Shown here in pieces: positions 47,094 to 58,429 of a stretch of 64,000 bases of DNA. Under the pieces are notes generated by a model, which saw only the letters and a list, made by a program, of their open reading frames with translations, was not told the origin of the DNA and made no database searches. The DNA is taken from positions 870,501 through 934,500 of the forward strand of contig OZ018412.1 in assembly GCA_963969595.1 (NCBI GenBank), in the 5' to 3' direction. Both the position numbers and the translations under genes were made by a program. How positions within the stretch are numbered: the stretch's first letter is position 1; every line of letters begins with the position of its first letter. The stretch comes from Neckera pumila (Eukaryota; Streptophyta; Bryopsida; Hypnales; Neckeraceae).

Positions 47094-47203
47094 CCCTCTT
47101 GTCATTTTTTCATGTCCAACCTCATTAGCATGCCATATAGTGAAGCTTTGACCCTAGCTATTGTGGATTAGACCTTGTAAAAGTTTCCCTTGCTCATTGT
47201 TGG

Positions 47204-48113
47204 TTAACCCCTAAAGGACAGAGGCCTTTCTTCTGCCAAAAACAATCAAAATTGCCATTTCTATAGCAAAAAGTAAAAAAAATTGGAAAAGCTTTTTTTT
47301 TTCACATCTAACCATAAGATCTTACACTTTACTAGTATGAAAGTGTGTGGAAATTTTTTTAGAATTTTTGACCGCACAGATTGCAAGATATTTGCGTTAT
47401 AAAGTGAAAAAGCAAATCTTTCAGCACATTGCGGGACTAGACTTTTTCACTTTGAACATTTTTAACTTAAATTTTTTGCCTTACATAGTTTTGAGCTTTA
47501 AATCTTTGTAGTGAAGAATTGAGTTGAGAGTCTAGGAAAAAAAAGAATTCAAAAAACTTAATTATCATTTTAAAAAAAATTGTTAAGTAGAAGTAGATAC
47601 AAGATAGAAGGAAAATCTAAAATATTCATATATTCTAGATGGAATTAAAATGAACTAATTCCAATGGCAAGATTGTTCTAGCAAGTAATATAAACCATGC
47701 AAAAAAAAAGAAAATGAAAGATTACATTCAGAAATGCATCCTAGAAGTTATTTTTTCCAAAAGGATGCTCTAATTGCCCAAAACTTTCTTATAACAAATT
47801 CAAATGAAATGAATCAAAGCTTTCCAAATAGACAAAAGTATAATTTATGAGAACAAAAATATTAAAAAAAAAAAATCAAATTTTTGTCCATTTTTTTTTG
47901 CTGCTGGATTGCCCGCCATCCCCTGTTTTGAGCTTATTTGGTCATAAGTTATTTCTTGGACACTGATTGTGAAAAAAATTATATTCTCACAAAGCTTAGC
48001 AATTTTCTATCTTCAAAAAAACTTTCAGATAATTACGACAAAATTTCAGCCTGTAGGTACCTGCCCCAAAATGCATTTGTCCCCTGAATGGACAACGGTC
48101 CTTGAGGGGTTAA
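47204..48113. mobile_element. TTAA-flanked MITE, family A copy 3 (inverted)
   Basis: 910 bp including TTAA at both ends, in the opposite orientation to copy 2. The left end is TTAACCCCTAAAGGACAGAG. The right end is GTCCTTGAGGGGTTAA, preceded by the TTTGTCCCCTGAATGGACAA palindrome. Confidence 0.85.
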
Positions 48114-48697
48114 TATATTTTCCAAAAAAAACTTTACAACAAATCTTTTGCCTAAACCCCTAGATAATGTGACACTTGTTCTTAGTCTCTTTTTTCTGGT
48201 TAATTCCCCCTTATTCGAATAATCACTAAACTTTGATAAATCAAGGTATTGGTTCCCCATACAATTTTCAATACAACTTGTCCCAATAAATGTACTTGTA
48301 TGTTGATTATTAATAAATAAATAAAACGCAGCTACAACCCAATATATTGAGCAAGCAATCCGAAAATATTGAGAATGTAGCCCAAGTTGCTCCAAACCCC
48401 GAGTAGACAATCCTGAGCAGGCAACCCAAAACTCGATGGCAGCCTAGACCAATCCATCGAATCGACTTGATGGCATTGAGAAAGTTGCAGGAATTGGGGT
48501 GCACAAGTGGGATTGAGGTGCAGAACTAGGGACTGAAATGTGCATAGTTTGGATATTGGGGCACCACTTGTGTATGTCTTTGCATAATAGGAATCCTAAA
48601 ATCATAGCTCCAAAGACACAATCAAAAGACTAGAAGAGCAAGGTTGAGAAGTAAAGGGAGAAATTATGAAGACATGGTATTAAAGTATAAAGAAGGA

Positions 48698-49016
48698 CAT
48701 TAGGTGAGATTTGACGGCATTGGAGGGTCGTTTCAAGCCCGTTTTCCAATCTGGCCAGATTTGTAAATAGCCAATATGGACTGTCATAATTTTTTTTTCA
48801 AAAAAAAAAAATAATAATAATAATAAATAAAAAAAATAAAAATAAAAATATATATATATATATATATCTCAAATATCATTTTAAGCCTATTTTTTTTTTT
48901 TTGAAAATGACGTGGTACTCTCTTGACTACATTAGCTAGTAGCTTTCTTGCATTCTCAAACTAGGGGAACGCAAGATAACTCGCAGTCTCTTAGGGGCCT
49001 CAAATCTCTTCCAATG
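48698..49016. mobile_element. Palindromic MITE, family C copy 4
   Basis: About 319 bp. The left end is CATTAGGTGAGATTTGACGG and the right end is CAAATCTCTTCCAATG. The conserved inner block has decayed to GTGGTACTCTCTTGACTACA. An A/T microsatellite has expanded inside it. Confidence 0.65.
48795..48868. repeat. A/T-rich microsatellite
   Basis: A poly-A, then (AAT)n, then AAAAAT repeats, ending in (AT)n of about ten units, all inside the family C copy 4 MITE. Confidence 0.85.
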
Positions 49017-49782
49017 ATTAGAGTTCAGATTTGACAAAGCATGGTTTATAATTGACATTAGGATACAAGATAGATTTTTACATCGTTGACTTTGGAAAGA
49101 AATGTTAGAGTACTTTTGGAGAAGTAGTTGACATTCAATACATTGTTTTTGTTAGTCAACTAGTAAAACAATAGATGTAGTTAGTCAATGCTTTGATGTT
49201 ACAAAAAGAAGGGAAAAAATAGAAAGAAGAAAAGAAAAACAAACCCAAAAGAATATGGATAGGTGATGAAGTAGAATAGAATTTTAATCTAGAAGACATA
49301 CTTTCTTGTAACAATTCCTTACTTAAACAATAAATAAAGAAAAAAATTTAAACTGAAATCAACAAGATGGAGCATAAGTATTACAAAAAAAATGGAGCCT
49401 TTAGAAGACAGCTCCACAACCCTTTGAGGACCTTAAAAATGTTGTATTTTTGCCAATAAAATTATTTATTCCCTATTTCTGCCCACCAGAACTTGCGGTG
49501 TTGGATGCTTGGCAATGGCTCAAGTGGCTCAAAAATCGATTTTAAAGAGTTAAAAAATCAGGGCTAACGCACTATAATGCACCTTAAGCCTGATTTTTAA
49601 TAATTTAACCTCTACAGTCCCAAAGCCTTTTTCCTACCAAAAAACATCCAAAATTGCTATTTCCATAGCAAAGACTAAAAGATTTGAAAGTTTTTTTTTT
49701 TGCACATCTAACCATAGGATCTTAAACCGAACTAGTATGAGAATGTGTGGAAAAAATTTCAAAATTTTTGACCGCATAGATT

Positions 49783-51464
49783 CTTGGGGAGGTCACTCTA
49801 CGTACATTTTGTGCACCACATGCGGCAATAGGGTATTTTGTAGGGGGCTATTTACCTCCTAGGTGGAAATAAAAGGGTCTCTATAATTACATAATTTGGA
49901 AAAATGGCCTATATTATAGTCTGTATCATTACTTATAATTTTTAAGCCAATGCAAATTTTGTTAGGATATATTATTTATAAGGAAAAAAAACAAATTCAA
50001 AAGCAAAGTAAAAGCAAAATTATAAAGGTAAAAAGTACACCTAAAAGAAATATGTGTTGTAGGTTTAGGAACAATGCATGGTCATGACACGGGTCATGAC
50101 AAAACTTTTTCCTATTTTTTTCAATCAGAATGTTGAACCATTAATCCCTAAAAGCCCATTGTACCTTTGGGGGACAAATGGGATTTTGGACCGATACCTA
50201 CCGGCTGAATTTTGTCGTGATTTTCCAAAACTTTTTTGAAGATAGAAAACTGCTAAGCTTTTGGAGAATATAATTCTTTTTTCAATTGGTGCTTGGGAAA
50301 AAAAGTTATGCCCAAATAAGCTCAAAGCAAGAGACATGGGGCAATCCACGTCTCTTGCTTTGATTCATTTCATTTGGATTTTGAACGAGAAAGTTATGGA
50401 CAATCTTGTTTATTGGGCATTTAGAGCATTTTCCTGAAATAAAATAACTTGTAGGATTCATTTTTGAATGCGACTTTTAGAATTTTAAGTAAAATAAATT
50501 CCACAAGTTTTAGTTTTTTTTTCTAGAGTAATCTCATCATTGGAATTAGTGCTCTTTAATTCCATACAAAATATATTAATATTTTAGAGATTCCTTCTAT
50601 CTTGTACCTACTTCTATTTAACAAATTTTTTTGTAATGAAAATTAAGTTTTTGGATTTTGTTTTCCCCTAGATTCTCAACTCAACTTTCTACTATAAAGC
50701 TCAAAGCTCAAAGCTCTACAGTGCAAAAAATTTAAGTTAAAAATGTTCAAAGTCATAAAATCTAATCCCATAATGTACTGAAAAACTTGTTTATTTTCAC
50801 TTTAAACGCAAACATCTTGCAATCTATGTAGTCAAAAATTTTGAAATTTTTTCCATACATTGATACTAGTTAGGTGTAAGATCCTACAATTAGATGTGCA
50901 AAAAAAACATTTTTCAATTTTTTTTACTTTTTGCTATAAAAATGGCAGATTTGGGTGTTTTTTGGCAGAAAAAGGCCTTGGGCCTTTAGGGGTTAATGGG
51001 TCCCAAAACACATACACTTCCAAATCTACACGGCCCACACAAAATTGTGTAAATAGCTCCATTGCTGAATTCCATTACAAATCATCAATAGAAACGGATT
51101 TCTTTAAAACATAGAAACGCAATCACGACAATACCTTATCTAATCGAAGGACTTGATGGTGTTTCAACTTCCGTGAACTTGAAACATGTCTCCAGAAAGA
51201 TTCCCTCACCTTGGATCAAAATCATTTCACATCCCAACCCTAAATAAAATACAGGGGATTCAGTTATGTAGCCTCATAATTACTTGTACAAATTTTGAAT
51301 GGCCCATATTTTTAGATTAACTAAATTATTTGTTATGGATCTCCTCTTTTCTATGCTCCCTAATTTATTTGTAAGTCTTTTATAAATTTTATTTCAAAAG
51401 AAAAAATTGCTCCCTATGTTGTGCCGCAAGTTGTTTAAAAAATGCGCTAAGTGACCTCCCCAAG
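49783..51464. mobile_element. hAT-like non-autonomous element with 8-bp target duplication
   Basis: A 15-bp exact terminal inverted repeat (CTTGGGGAGGTCACT at 49783-49797 and its complement at 51450-51464) continues imperfectly inward (for example GCACCACATGCGGCAATAGG opposite CCTATGTTGTGCCGC). The 8-bp direct repeat CATAGATT flanks it at 49775-49782 and 51465-51472. An 8-bp duplication is typical of hAT elements. It has no transposase, and a further TTAA element (50141-50996) lies inside it. Confidence 0.9.
50141..50996. mobile_element. TTAA-flanked MITE, family A copy 5 (innermost)
   Basis: 856 bp including TTAA at each end, with left TTAATCCCTAAAAGCCC and right GGCCTTTAGGGGTTAA. It sits inside the hAT-like element, which sits inside family A copy 4. 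It must therefore be the youngest of the three insertions. Confidence 0.85.
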
Positions 51465-52102
51465 CATAGATTACAAGATATTTTCTTTTTAAGTGAAAAA
51501 AACAAATTTTTCAATACACTGTGGGACTAGATTTTATGACTTTGAACATTTTTAACTTAAACTTTTTGCACGATAGAGTTTTGAGATTTAAGTCTTTATA
51601 GTAGAAAATTGAGTTGAGAATCTTGGGGAAAAAAATCCAAAAAAAACTTAATTTTCATTACTAAAAAAATTGTTAAGTAGAAGTAGGTAAGAGATAGAAG
51701 GAAAATCTAAAATATTAATATTTTTTATATGTAATTAAAAATCACTAATCCAAATGGTGAGATTGTTGTAGCAAAAAAACTAAACCTAAACGTGGAACTT
51801 TATCTTTTGAAAAATTGTAAAAATTGCATTCAGAAATGAATCCTACAAGTGATTTTTTTCAAGAAGATGCTCTAAGTGCCCAAAAAACAAGATTGTCCAT
51901 AACTTTTTCCTATACAAAATAGAAAGAATTGTTTTTTCCCAAGCGTTGATTATTTTGTATAGAAAATTATATTTCCACAAAGCGTAGCAGTTTTTCTATC
52001 TTCCAAAAAAGTTTCGGAAAATCACAACATAATTTTAGTCCGTAGGTACTAGCCCAAAATCCCATTTGTCCCCCAAAGGGACAATGGTCCTTTAGGAGTT
52101 AC

Positions 52103-52913
52103 GTTAGGGTCAATAAAATTAAGCCAAATGAAGTGGCATTTGAAGCTAGTTTCTTAATTTTTTGGTGACTTAATATGATTTCATTTGTTTAATGGGCAAA
52201 TTGAACAATTGAAGTCAATTAAGGCACTTGTTTAGTTTAGTATGTTACAACATGTAGAAAGAAGTTCTTTATACTAGTAAGGTAGGAATAGGGAAGATCT
52301 TTATACTAGTAGGGTAGGAGTAGGGAAGACAATACATATGGGATATATGAATTAAAAAGAAAAGGAGCTTGGTCGCTCATTTTGAAGTCGAATCTAAAAA
52401 TGATGTAAAATATTTTTAAACCAATTTTGCTAACTTTTGCACTTAAAAGCCAAATTCTTTTGAGATTTGAATCACATAGGCCAAAAATATTTTTTCATTT
52501 CTTAAAATGCACACTGAACGACCTTTAGACACTTGCTTTAGGAATTCCAACACCAAAAATATGAAGAATCCAATTGTGTTGATTCTATATCAAGAGTGGA
52601 GATAAAACACTCACACATGGTTGTTTACCTTATATTGTATTCTAGAGGCAAATTTGTTAGGCCCTATATAAAATAATTTATTTTGGGGGATATTTTCATT
52701 TAATACGTGGTATTGTTTTTTCTTCAAATTCCATTTTTTGTGATATCTACTATTTCAAAACTTTGTTTTTATATGTCACTGAGCTTTTCATTGTTAACAA
52801 TTTTGGACATTGATAGAGCACAAGATGATTATCTTTTCTTCTTTTTGCAATTTTTGATCATTTTTAGATGGAAAGTGTGGTAATTTGTGCTTGGGAATGT
52901 TGTCTGCAAACCC
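52103..52913. other. AT-rich stretch without a gene
   Basis: It contains a short local duplication (TTTATACTAGTA-GGTAGGA-TAGGGAAGA twice, near 52266-52330). Nothing else is recognised. Confidence 0.55.
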
Positions 52914-53844
52914 TTAACCCTTAAAGGACCATGATCCCTTTGGGAGACAAATGAAATTTTGGGCAGGTACCTACGACCTGAATTTTTGTCGTGATTTTTT
53001 GAAACTTTTTTTAGAAGATAGAAAAACTAATAAGCTTCGTGTGAATATAATTTTTTTTCAATCAATGCCCAGAAAACAAAGTTATGCCCAAATAAGCTCA
53101 AAACAAGGGAGAGGGAGCAGCAAAAAGAATTTGCAAAAAATTTAATTTAATTTTTCTTTTTTTCCTTATAGATTATATTTTTGCTTATTTGGGAAGCTTT
53201 GATTCATTTCATTTGGATTTTTTATGAGAAAGTTATGGGCAATCTTGTTTTTCAGGCAATTAGAGCATCTTCTTGAAAAAAATAACTTATAGGATTCATT
53301 TTGGAATGCAATTTTTGCAATTTTTCAAAAAAAAAAATTCTTCATGGTTTAGTTTTCTTACTAGAACAATCTCACCATTGAAATTAGTGAATTTTAATTC
53401 CATCTAAAAGATATCAGTATTTTAAGTTTTCCTTCTATCTTGTACTATCTTCTACTTATCAATTATTTTAAGAATGAAAACTAAGTTTTTTTGAATTTCT
53501 TTTTTTCTCCTAGACTCTCAACTCAATGCTCCACTATAAAGATTTAAAGCTCAAAACTCTGCAGTACAAAAAATTTAAGTTAAAAATGTTCAAAATAAAA
53601 AAAACTAGTCCCGCAATGTGCTAAAAATGTTGGTTTTTTCATTTCAAACGTAGATACCTTGCAATCTATGTAGTCAAAAATTCTGAATTTTTTTTCACAC
53701 GTTTTCATACTAGTTAGGTATAAGATCCTACGGTTGGATGTGCATAAAAAAATAGTTGTTTTCAAATTTTTTTACTCTTTGCTCTAGAAATGGTAGTTTT
53801 GAGAGTTTTTTGGCAGAAAAAGGCCTTGGTCCTTTAGGTGTTAA
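52914..53844. mobile_element. TTAA-flanked MITE, family A copy 6
   Basis: 931 bp including both TTAA sites. The left end is TTAACCCTTAAAGGACCATG and the right end is GGTCCTTTAGGTGTTAA. It has the same orientation and interior as copy 2, and no ORF that suggests a transposase. Confidence 0.85.
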
Positions 53845-54748
53845 ATCTTTAAGAAATTAGATTATTTTCATTAATATTTTCTACACTAATCAATTATACC
53901 AGACACCTTATGATTTTTGAACATTTCAGTAGGCTAAAATGCTATTTGAATTTTATTGAATTGTTTTTTAACTAATTCTAATTACAGAATAGGGTGCTAC
54001 TCTTGGGAAGGTCTTGATTCAGAACCTAAGTGTTGAAATCGTTTCTTTTTAGCGCGCAAAGGGTTTCAAACAACTAGAACTAATGGTATTAATGTTTGGC
54101 ATTTTGGCATTCCAATTTTTTTGTGTTTGGCAACTTCTAGGTTTCTTGTTTTAGGAAACCTATCATATGGGACTTAAGACATGATGTAGGTTATCAAAAA
54201 TATTCAAAAATTTAGGAAATATGGATGAAACATTTCTGCAATATTTTGAACATTTCACTTGTAATATTCCAAACATTAAGACCCTCCAAAAAATACTTAA
54301 TTTATGTCTGAATCTGGCCTTCACGTAGGGTATCCCCTACGTAACATTTTTTCACTCCACCGTCAAACCCTAGTTGAAAAAGTTACCTAGAGACATTCAG
54401 TTTGGGTTCAGTTCTGCAGAGGTGTGGTGCGGAGAGCGGCTTAGATTCATCGGAGCTTCATCGCTGGGAGCGGCTCCGCGCGGCTCTATGCTGCCATGTG
54501 CGTGCGACTACTTCGGTCTCTTGCTCTCTTCTGTTGTCGTTGCACCTTCGCCCTCGTCGCCCCTCTTCTTCTGTATGTGAAGTACTCGAAGCTCTCACTT
54601 AGGGCATCCTTTTCGTCCCGACATGCTTCTTTCCGTTGGGCCCTCCTGTTGAGGTTCCGCCTCTTCCATCTCTCTCCCCCCCATCTTGTCGTGCCCTGCC
54701 TGCCTGGTTTCTGCCTGCCCTCCTCACCGTGGTCTTCTCACAGCGGCC
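53845..54748. promoter_or_regulatory. Upstream region of the DNAJC8-like gene
   Basis: AT-rich up to about 54.35 kb, then GC-rich and pyrimidine-rich close to the start codon (for example CCTTCGCCCTCGTCGCCCC), as expected for a 5' UTR. An in-frame upstream ATG at 54686 would add 21 residues that do not look like family sequence. No TATA box is assigned. Confidence 0.45.
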
Positions 54749-55489
54749 ATGGTGGATGTGGCGACCTCCGAGGACGCTCTTCTCAAGGAGTTCTTTGCGG
54801 AAGTCAGTGATGTGGTGCGCGACAATGAGGTTCTGCGCGTCCTGGGCTGCTTCAAGCTGAACCCCTTTGAGCATCTGAATCTGCCGTTCGATTCGGACCT
54901 GGACGACGTTCGCAGGCAGTACCGGAAATTGTCGTTGCTCATCCACCCGGACAAGTGCAAACATCCGCGGGCCAACGAAGCCTTCGCCGCCCTCGCCAAG
55001 GCGCAGCAATTGCTCTTGGACCCGTCGGAGCGGGATTACATCGTTTCGCAAATTAACGCGGCCAGGGACGAGTTGCGCTCGGAGCGGAGGAAGAAGTTGA
55101 AACGAGATAATGCCTCCAAGATTAAGTCCATGGTCGACGAAGGGAAATTCGAGAACCAATTCGAGCAGTCGGACGATTTCCGGCAGGCGTGGAAGATGCG
55201 CGTGAGGGAGATGTTGACAGAACAGGAGTGGAGACGCAGAAAGTTGACCATGCGCATCTCAGAAGAAGAAGGGAGGGTGAAGAAAGAGGAAGAGGAGACT
55301 CGGGAGATGTGGAAACACAAGCGGGAGCATGAAGAGAAGTGGGAAGAAACCAGAGAGAATAGGGTTTCGAGTTGGCGGGATTTCCAGAAAGGCGGCAAAA
55401 AGGCCAAGAGGGGGGAACTCCGTCCTCCCAAGCTCAAAACAGAGGATCCCAATAAGTCTTACGTGCAACGGCCCGTGAAGAAAGGATGA
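54749..55489 (+). CDS. DNAJC8/Spf31-type J-domain protein
   Basis: An intact 246-codon single-exon frame. I chose the ATG at 54749 over the upstream in-frame one (54686) because it sits in a strong context (GCGGCCATGG) and gives the usual family length (human DNAJC8 is about 250 residues). A J-domain spans about residues 38-100 (NPFEHLNL, VRRQYRKLSLLIHPDK with HPD at 66-68, AFAALAKAQQLLLDPSER). It is followed by a long, highly charged helical region (about 105-225, with SERRKKLKRDNA and EEEGRVKKEEEE) and a basic end (RPVKKG). This order is that of DNAJC8, a nuclear J-protein associated with the spliceosome, which would stimulate an Hsp70. The body is GC-rich, unlike the AT-rich flanks. A GTAAGT six bases after the stop suggests a 3' UTR intron or a rarely used alternative end. 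Confidence 0.9.
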   Translation: MVDVATSEDALLKEFFAEVSDVVRDNEVLRVLGCFKLNPFEHLNLPFDSDLDDVRRQYRKLSLLIHPDKCKHPRANEAFAALAKAQQLLLDPSERDYIVSQINAARDELRSERRKKLKRDNASKIKSMVDEGKFENQFEQSDDFRQAWKMRVREMLTEQEWRRRKLTMRISEEEGRVKKEEEETREMWKHKREHEEKWEETRENRVSSWRDFQKGGKKAKRGELRPPKLKTEDPNKSYVQRPVKKG

Positions 55490-57527
55490 ATCCTGTAAGT
55501 CCTCTTCTCATATTCTTTCCAACTGAAAGCACAGCAATGAACATGGAATTCTCGAACATCTCGACCGGTGGTCCGTTGCATTGAGAGTACACCTGCTTTG
55601 GCGCTTTTGACAAGCGTTTTTCCGGGCATTTCCCAAATTGATGGCTACGTTTTCGTATCTGGTGGTTGATGAGTTGATTGACCATCTGATAATACAGTAT
55701 CATTTGAGTGTTCGATTAGGTAGGAAACTTCAATTCGTAACGCATAGTGCGTTATGGTTCTTTCCTGTCCTCGGGACTGTTGTAGTAGTATTTGCAGTGT
55801 CCACATGGTATGTGGAGCTGTTTTTTTTTGTGTATAGCCTCTTTTTATTGCTGATAGAAGATAAGGTTAGGAGACTAGACACCGAAGAAAGGTTGGAAAA
55901 TGGAGCTGTCGAATCTTTGTTGGAGATTATTGCGATACTCTGATAGTGGCACCTGTGTGCAGTTTATTGAAAGAGAGGCGAGGAATTCGCTAATTCCCAT
56001 GTTCAGCAATTTGGAACAGGTGACTCATGACTGTTCTGCCTCATGTCGATATTAATATTAGTTTGTAGAGCATAGACGTTCTGCAAAATTCTAAGTGGAA
56101 ATAATAGTGTTTGAAAGGTTCTCTGGTCCCGCCAGTTGTTTACAATTTTGTATCTGGATGATTCACAGCTGGGATTTTCTGGAGGTGCATATTGCAGAGC
56201 TTTTGATGGTACACACATCCCCCATGGAGAGCTACCTCTAGAAGCACAAACCCTCTTTACTAATCAGATAGCATTTTTTTGGTTGAAAGAATACGTGAAT
56301 ATTACTGTCGACCAGGTCGCAATCCTTAGAGTAGGCGACTTTCTTGTACTCCACAGGTTAAGAGTGTGGATGTTGCATGTTGTACATCTTGGTTCGCCCC
56401 AAAGTGATGCAATTCAACAAGAAAGTCGTTATGCCTCGTTATCTTTGATTCTTAACTTCAGTCACACTGGCTCTTGAAATTGGTTTGATGATTTGAACTT
56501 TATTATCAGGTCCAAGAGGTGCCGACCACTGTATATGAGCACTTGGAAAGAGTTCCATGTATATTACAAGAGATGGTGCGTTGGGAGTTTACTGGACTGT
56601 CCAGGCATCCGTAGAGACTGTTACTGCATCCTCGCAGCGGAAGAAATGGTTTGAAGATTCTTGGGACGTGACCAGGTTTCTTTTTGCAGCCCCACTTGTA
56701 AAGACTTGGCACGGTCTAGCATAGCATAAACAAATTTCAGGTCGATTTACAAGACTAGCGAGTCTGATGCATTGAAGGATGGGTTTACCAAGCGGGTGTT
56801 GACCCTCCAGGATATGGTAGGAAGGTTAGATGAAAACTGGGGTGTTCCAAGTCACCATCACATTTCGGTGCTCTCGTACATTACCCCCACTCCCGGTACA
56901 TGAATTTTGAGTGTCAGTTTCACTTCGAGCTTATATGATAATTTCAGTTGAGGAATCGGGATAATTATACGTTGCCTGGCACTGTACAGTAGTGTTTTCG
57001 AATGTCAAATGTGGACTTCAAATTAAGCGGGGGTCAAGAAGGGAAATGATACTGGTCTCTGTGTCCTGGTATGAGATGTGTGTGCGCATGATTCACATAC
57101 GGAGTATAAGATGGACGATTCTGTGCAAATATCCTTTGACGTGTAGGCTGAGCGTGAATTGTCCTGGAAATGGCTCGATGGTAGATTGCCAGTTCTATGG
57201 GGGAGTCACAGTTGAATTCCATCCCAACCTCCTCGGAGTATATGAAAATGCAACGTGTTAAGTTGACAGGAGAGCACTCCAGGAAGCTCAGTAAACTTGC
57301 TGAAGAATTGTTTCAGCAGCTGAGAAGACGATTACAGTTTGAGTGAACTTGTTGAAGAATGCATATTGTGTGACCCACCCTAGTGTTTTCACTGCATCTA
57401 CAATGACCTAACCCCTTAGGTCCAGATGTTTAAATTTTGAAACAAATAATGAATGCAAATACATCATATGCACACAAAAATGCATTTTTCATCCACCAAA
57501 TTTCTTAAAGATTCTTGTTTTAGTTCT
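55490..57527. other. Downstream region of the DNAJC8-like gene, no further gene supported
   Basis: About 2 kb with GC content between that of the gene and the AT-rich background, so part of it is likely 3' UTR, possibly spliced. Several short ORFs (55638-55943, 56136-56477 and 56992-57261, all plus) have no recognisable domain, and no splice pattern joins them into one. A small unrecognised gene cannot be excluded. Confidence 0.45.
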
Positions 57528-58194
57528 TTAACCCCTAAATGCCCAAGGTTTGTTTTGAGTTTCTTGGAATTTGTTCTAACTTGGACAAAATGCCAACATT
57601 TGATAAGTTGTATCAATTTTTTTTGAATTGTAACCGTATAAATTCAAACTAGACATGTAAGAGATCTCATAGGAAAAGAAAACACAACAATATCACTTAT
57701 GGAGCAAAAGATTATAATGATTGACCATCAACTGATGAGGGTGTTAAAACTACAAAAGTGATGTAAAGTCTTTCAACCCTCTCAGTTTTACAAGTCTAAT
57801 CTAAAAAGTTGGTGACCAAAAAAATTGAGGTTAAAGAGCCTAACTAGTATAACTCCAATCAATTTACGGCTTCTTAAAATCTACTCTATAATTTTTTTAA
57901 ATGAATTTTGAATGTGAATTTTCCTTGAAGATCTGACTAGTGTATTTGAGGCTCATTTCTAAGAGCCCTCAACACTACGGGAAGTCAAGATTGCACTGGG
58001 TACCTTTATATAAAATCATGAATAGAAGAATCACTATCAATTATTTTCAAGATTGGATTTTTGATGCTAAAACTAGACTTCAAGAAGAACTTTTAAAAAT
58101 ATAACCTACTAAAATAAGCAACTTGGTTAGGTTTAATTTAACTTCAAAGTTTTGCAAATACCACATTTGGGTGTCTTGGGCATTTCGGGGTTAA
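57528..58194. mobile_element. TTAA-flanked MITE, family B copy 2
   Basis: 667 bp including TTAA at both ends, with left TTAACCCCTAAATGCCCAAG and right CTTGGGCATTTCGGGGTTAA. It is the best preserved family B member. The interior is shared with 1543-2199 (for example CAAAATGCCAACATTT, TACTCTATAATTTTTTTAAA). Confidence 0.85.
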
Positions 58195-58429
58195 TATTGA
58201 ATGGTTTAGCTAATCAAGACTTTGCTTCCGAAATATTCTTTAATTCGAAAGGTACTAGCTTCAAAAATTAACTTTTTCAATTCAAAAAATGACCCTTCAA
58301 AAATGACTTGAATAAAAAAGTAATCTTCAAAAATAGCTATGATTAGAATTTAGCATTTTGAACTTAAAAGGAAAAAAAATTAAATCTAAATTCTTCTTTG
58401 GTCATTAAGGAATTAACCTCTAATGACCA

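Larger units (their letters stand above)
49605..52102. mobile_element. TTAA-type MITE, family A copy 4, split by a nested insertion
   Basis: The left end (TTAACCTCTACAGTCCCAAA) and the right end (GGTCCTTTAGGAGTTA, with the final TTAA mutated to TTAC) belong to one element of about 0.8 kb in the same orientation as copy 3. A 1682-bp element plus an 8-bp target duplication splits it at 49783-51472. Confidence 0.8.

Noticed and set aside
55638..57261. A second gene downstream of the DNAJC8-like gene
   Set aside because: The ORFs are short, share no domain and have no consistent splice pattern. The region is better described as 3' flanking DNA.
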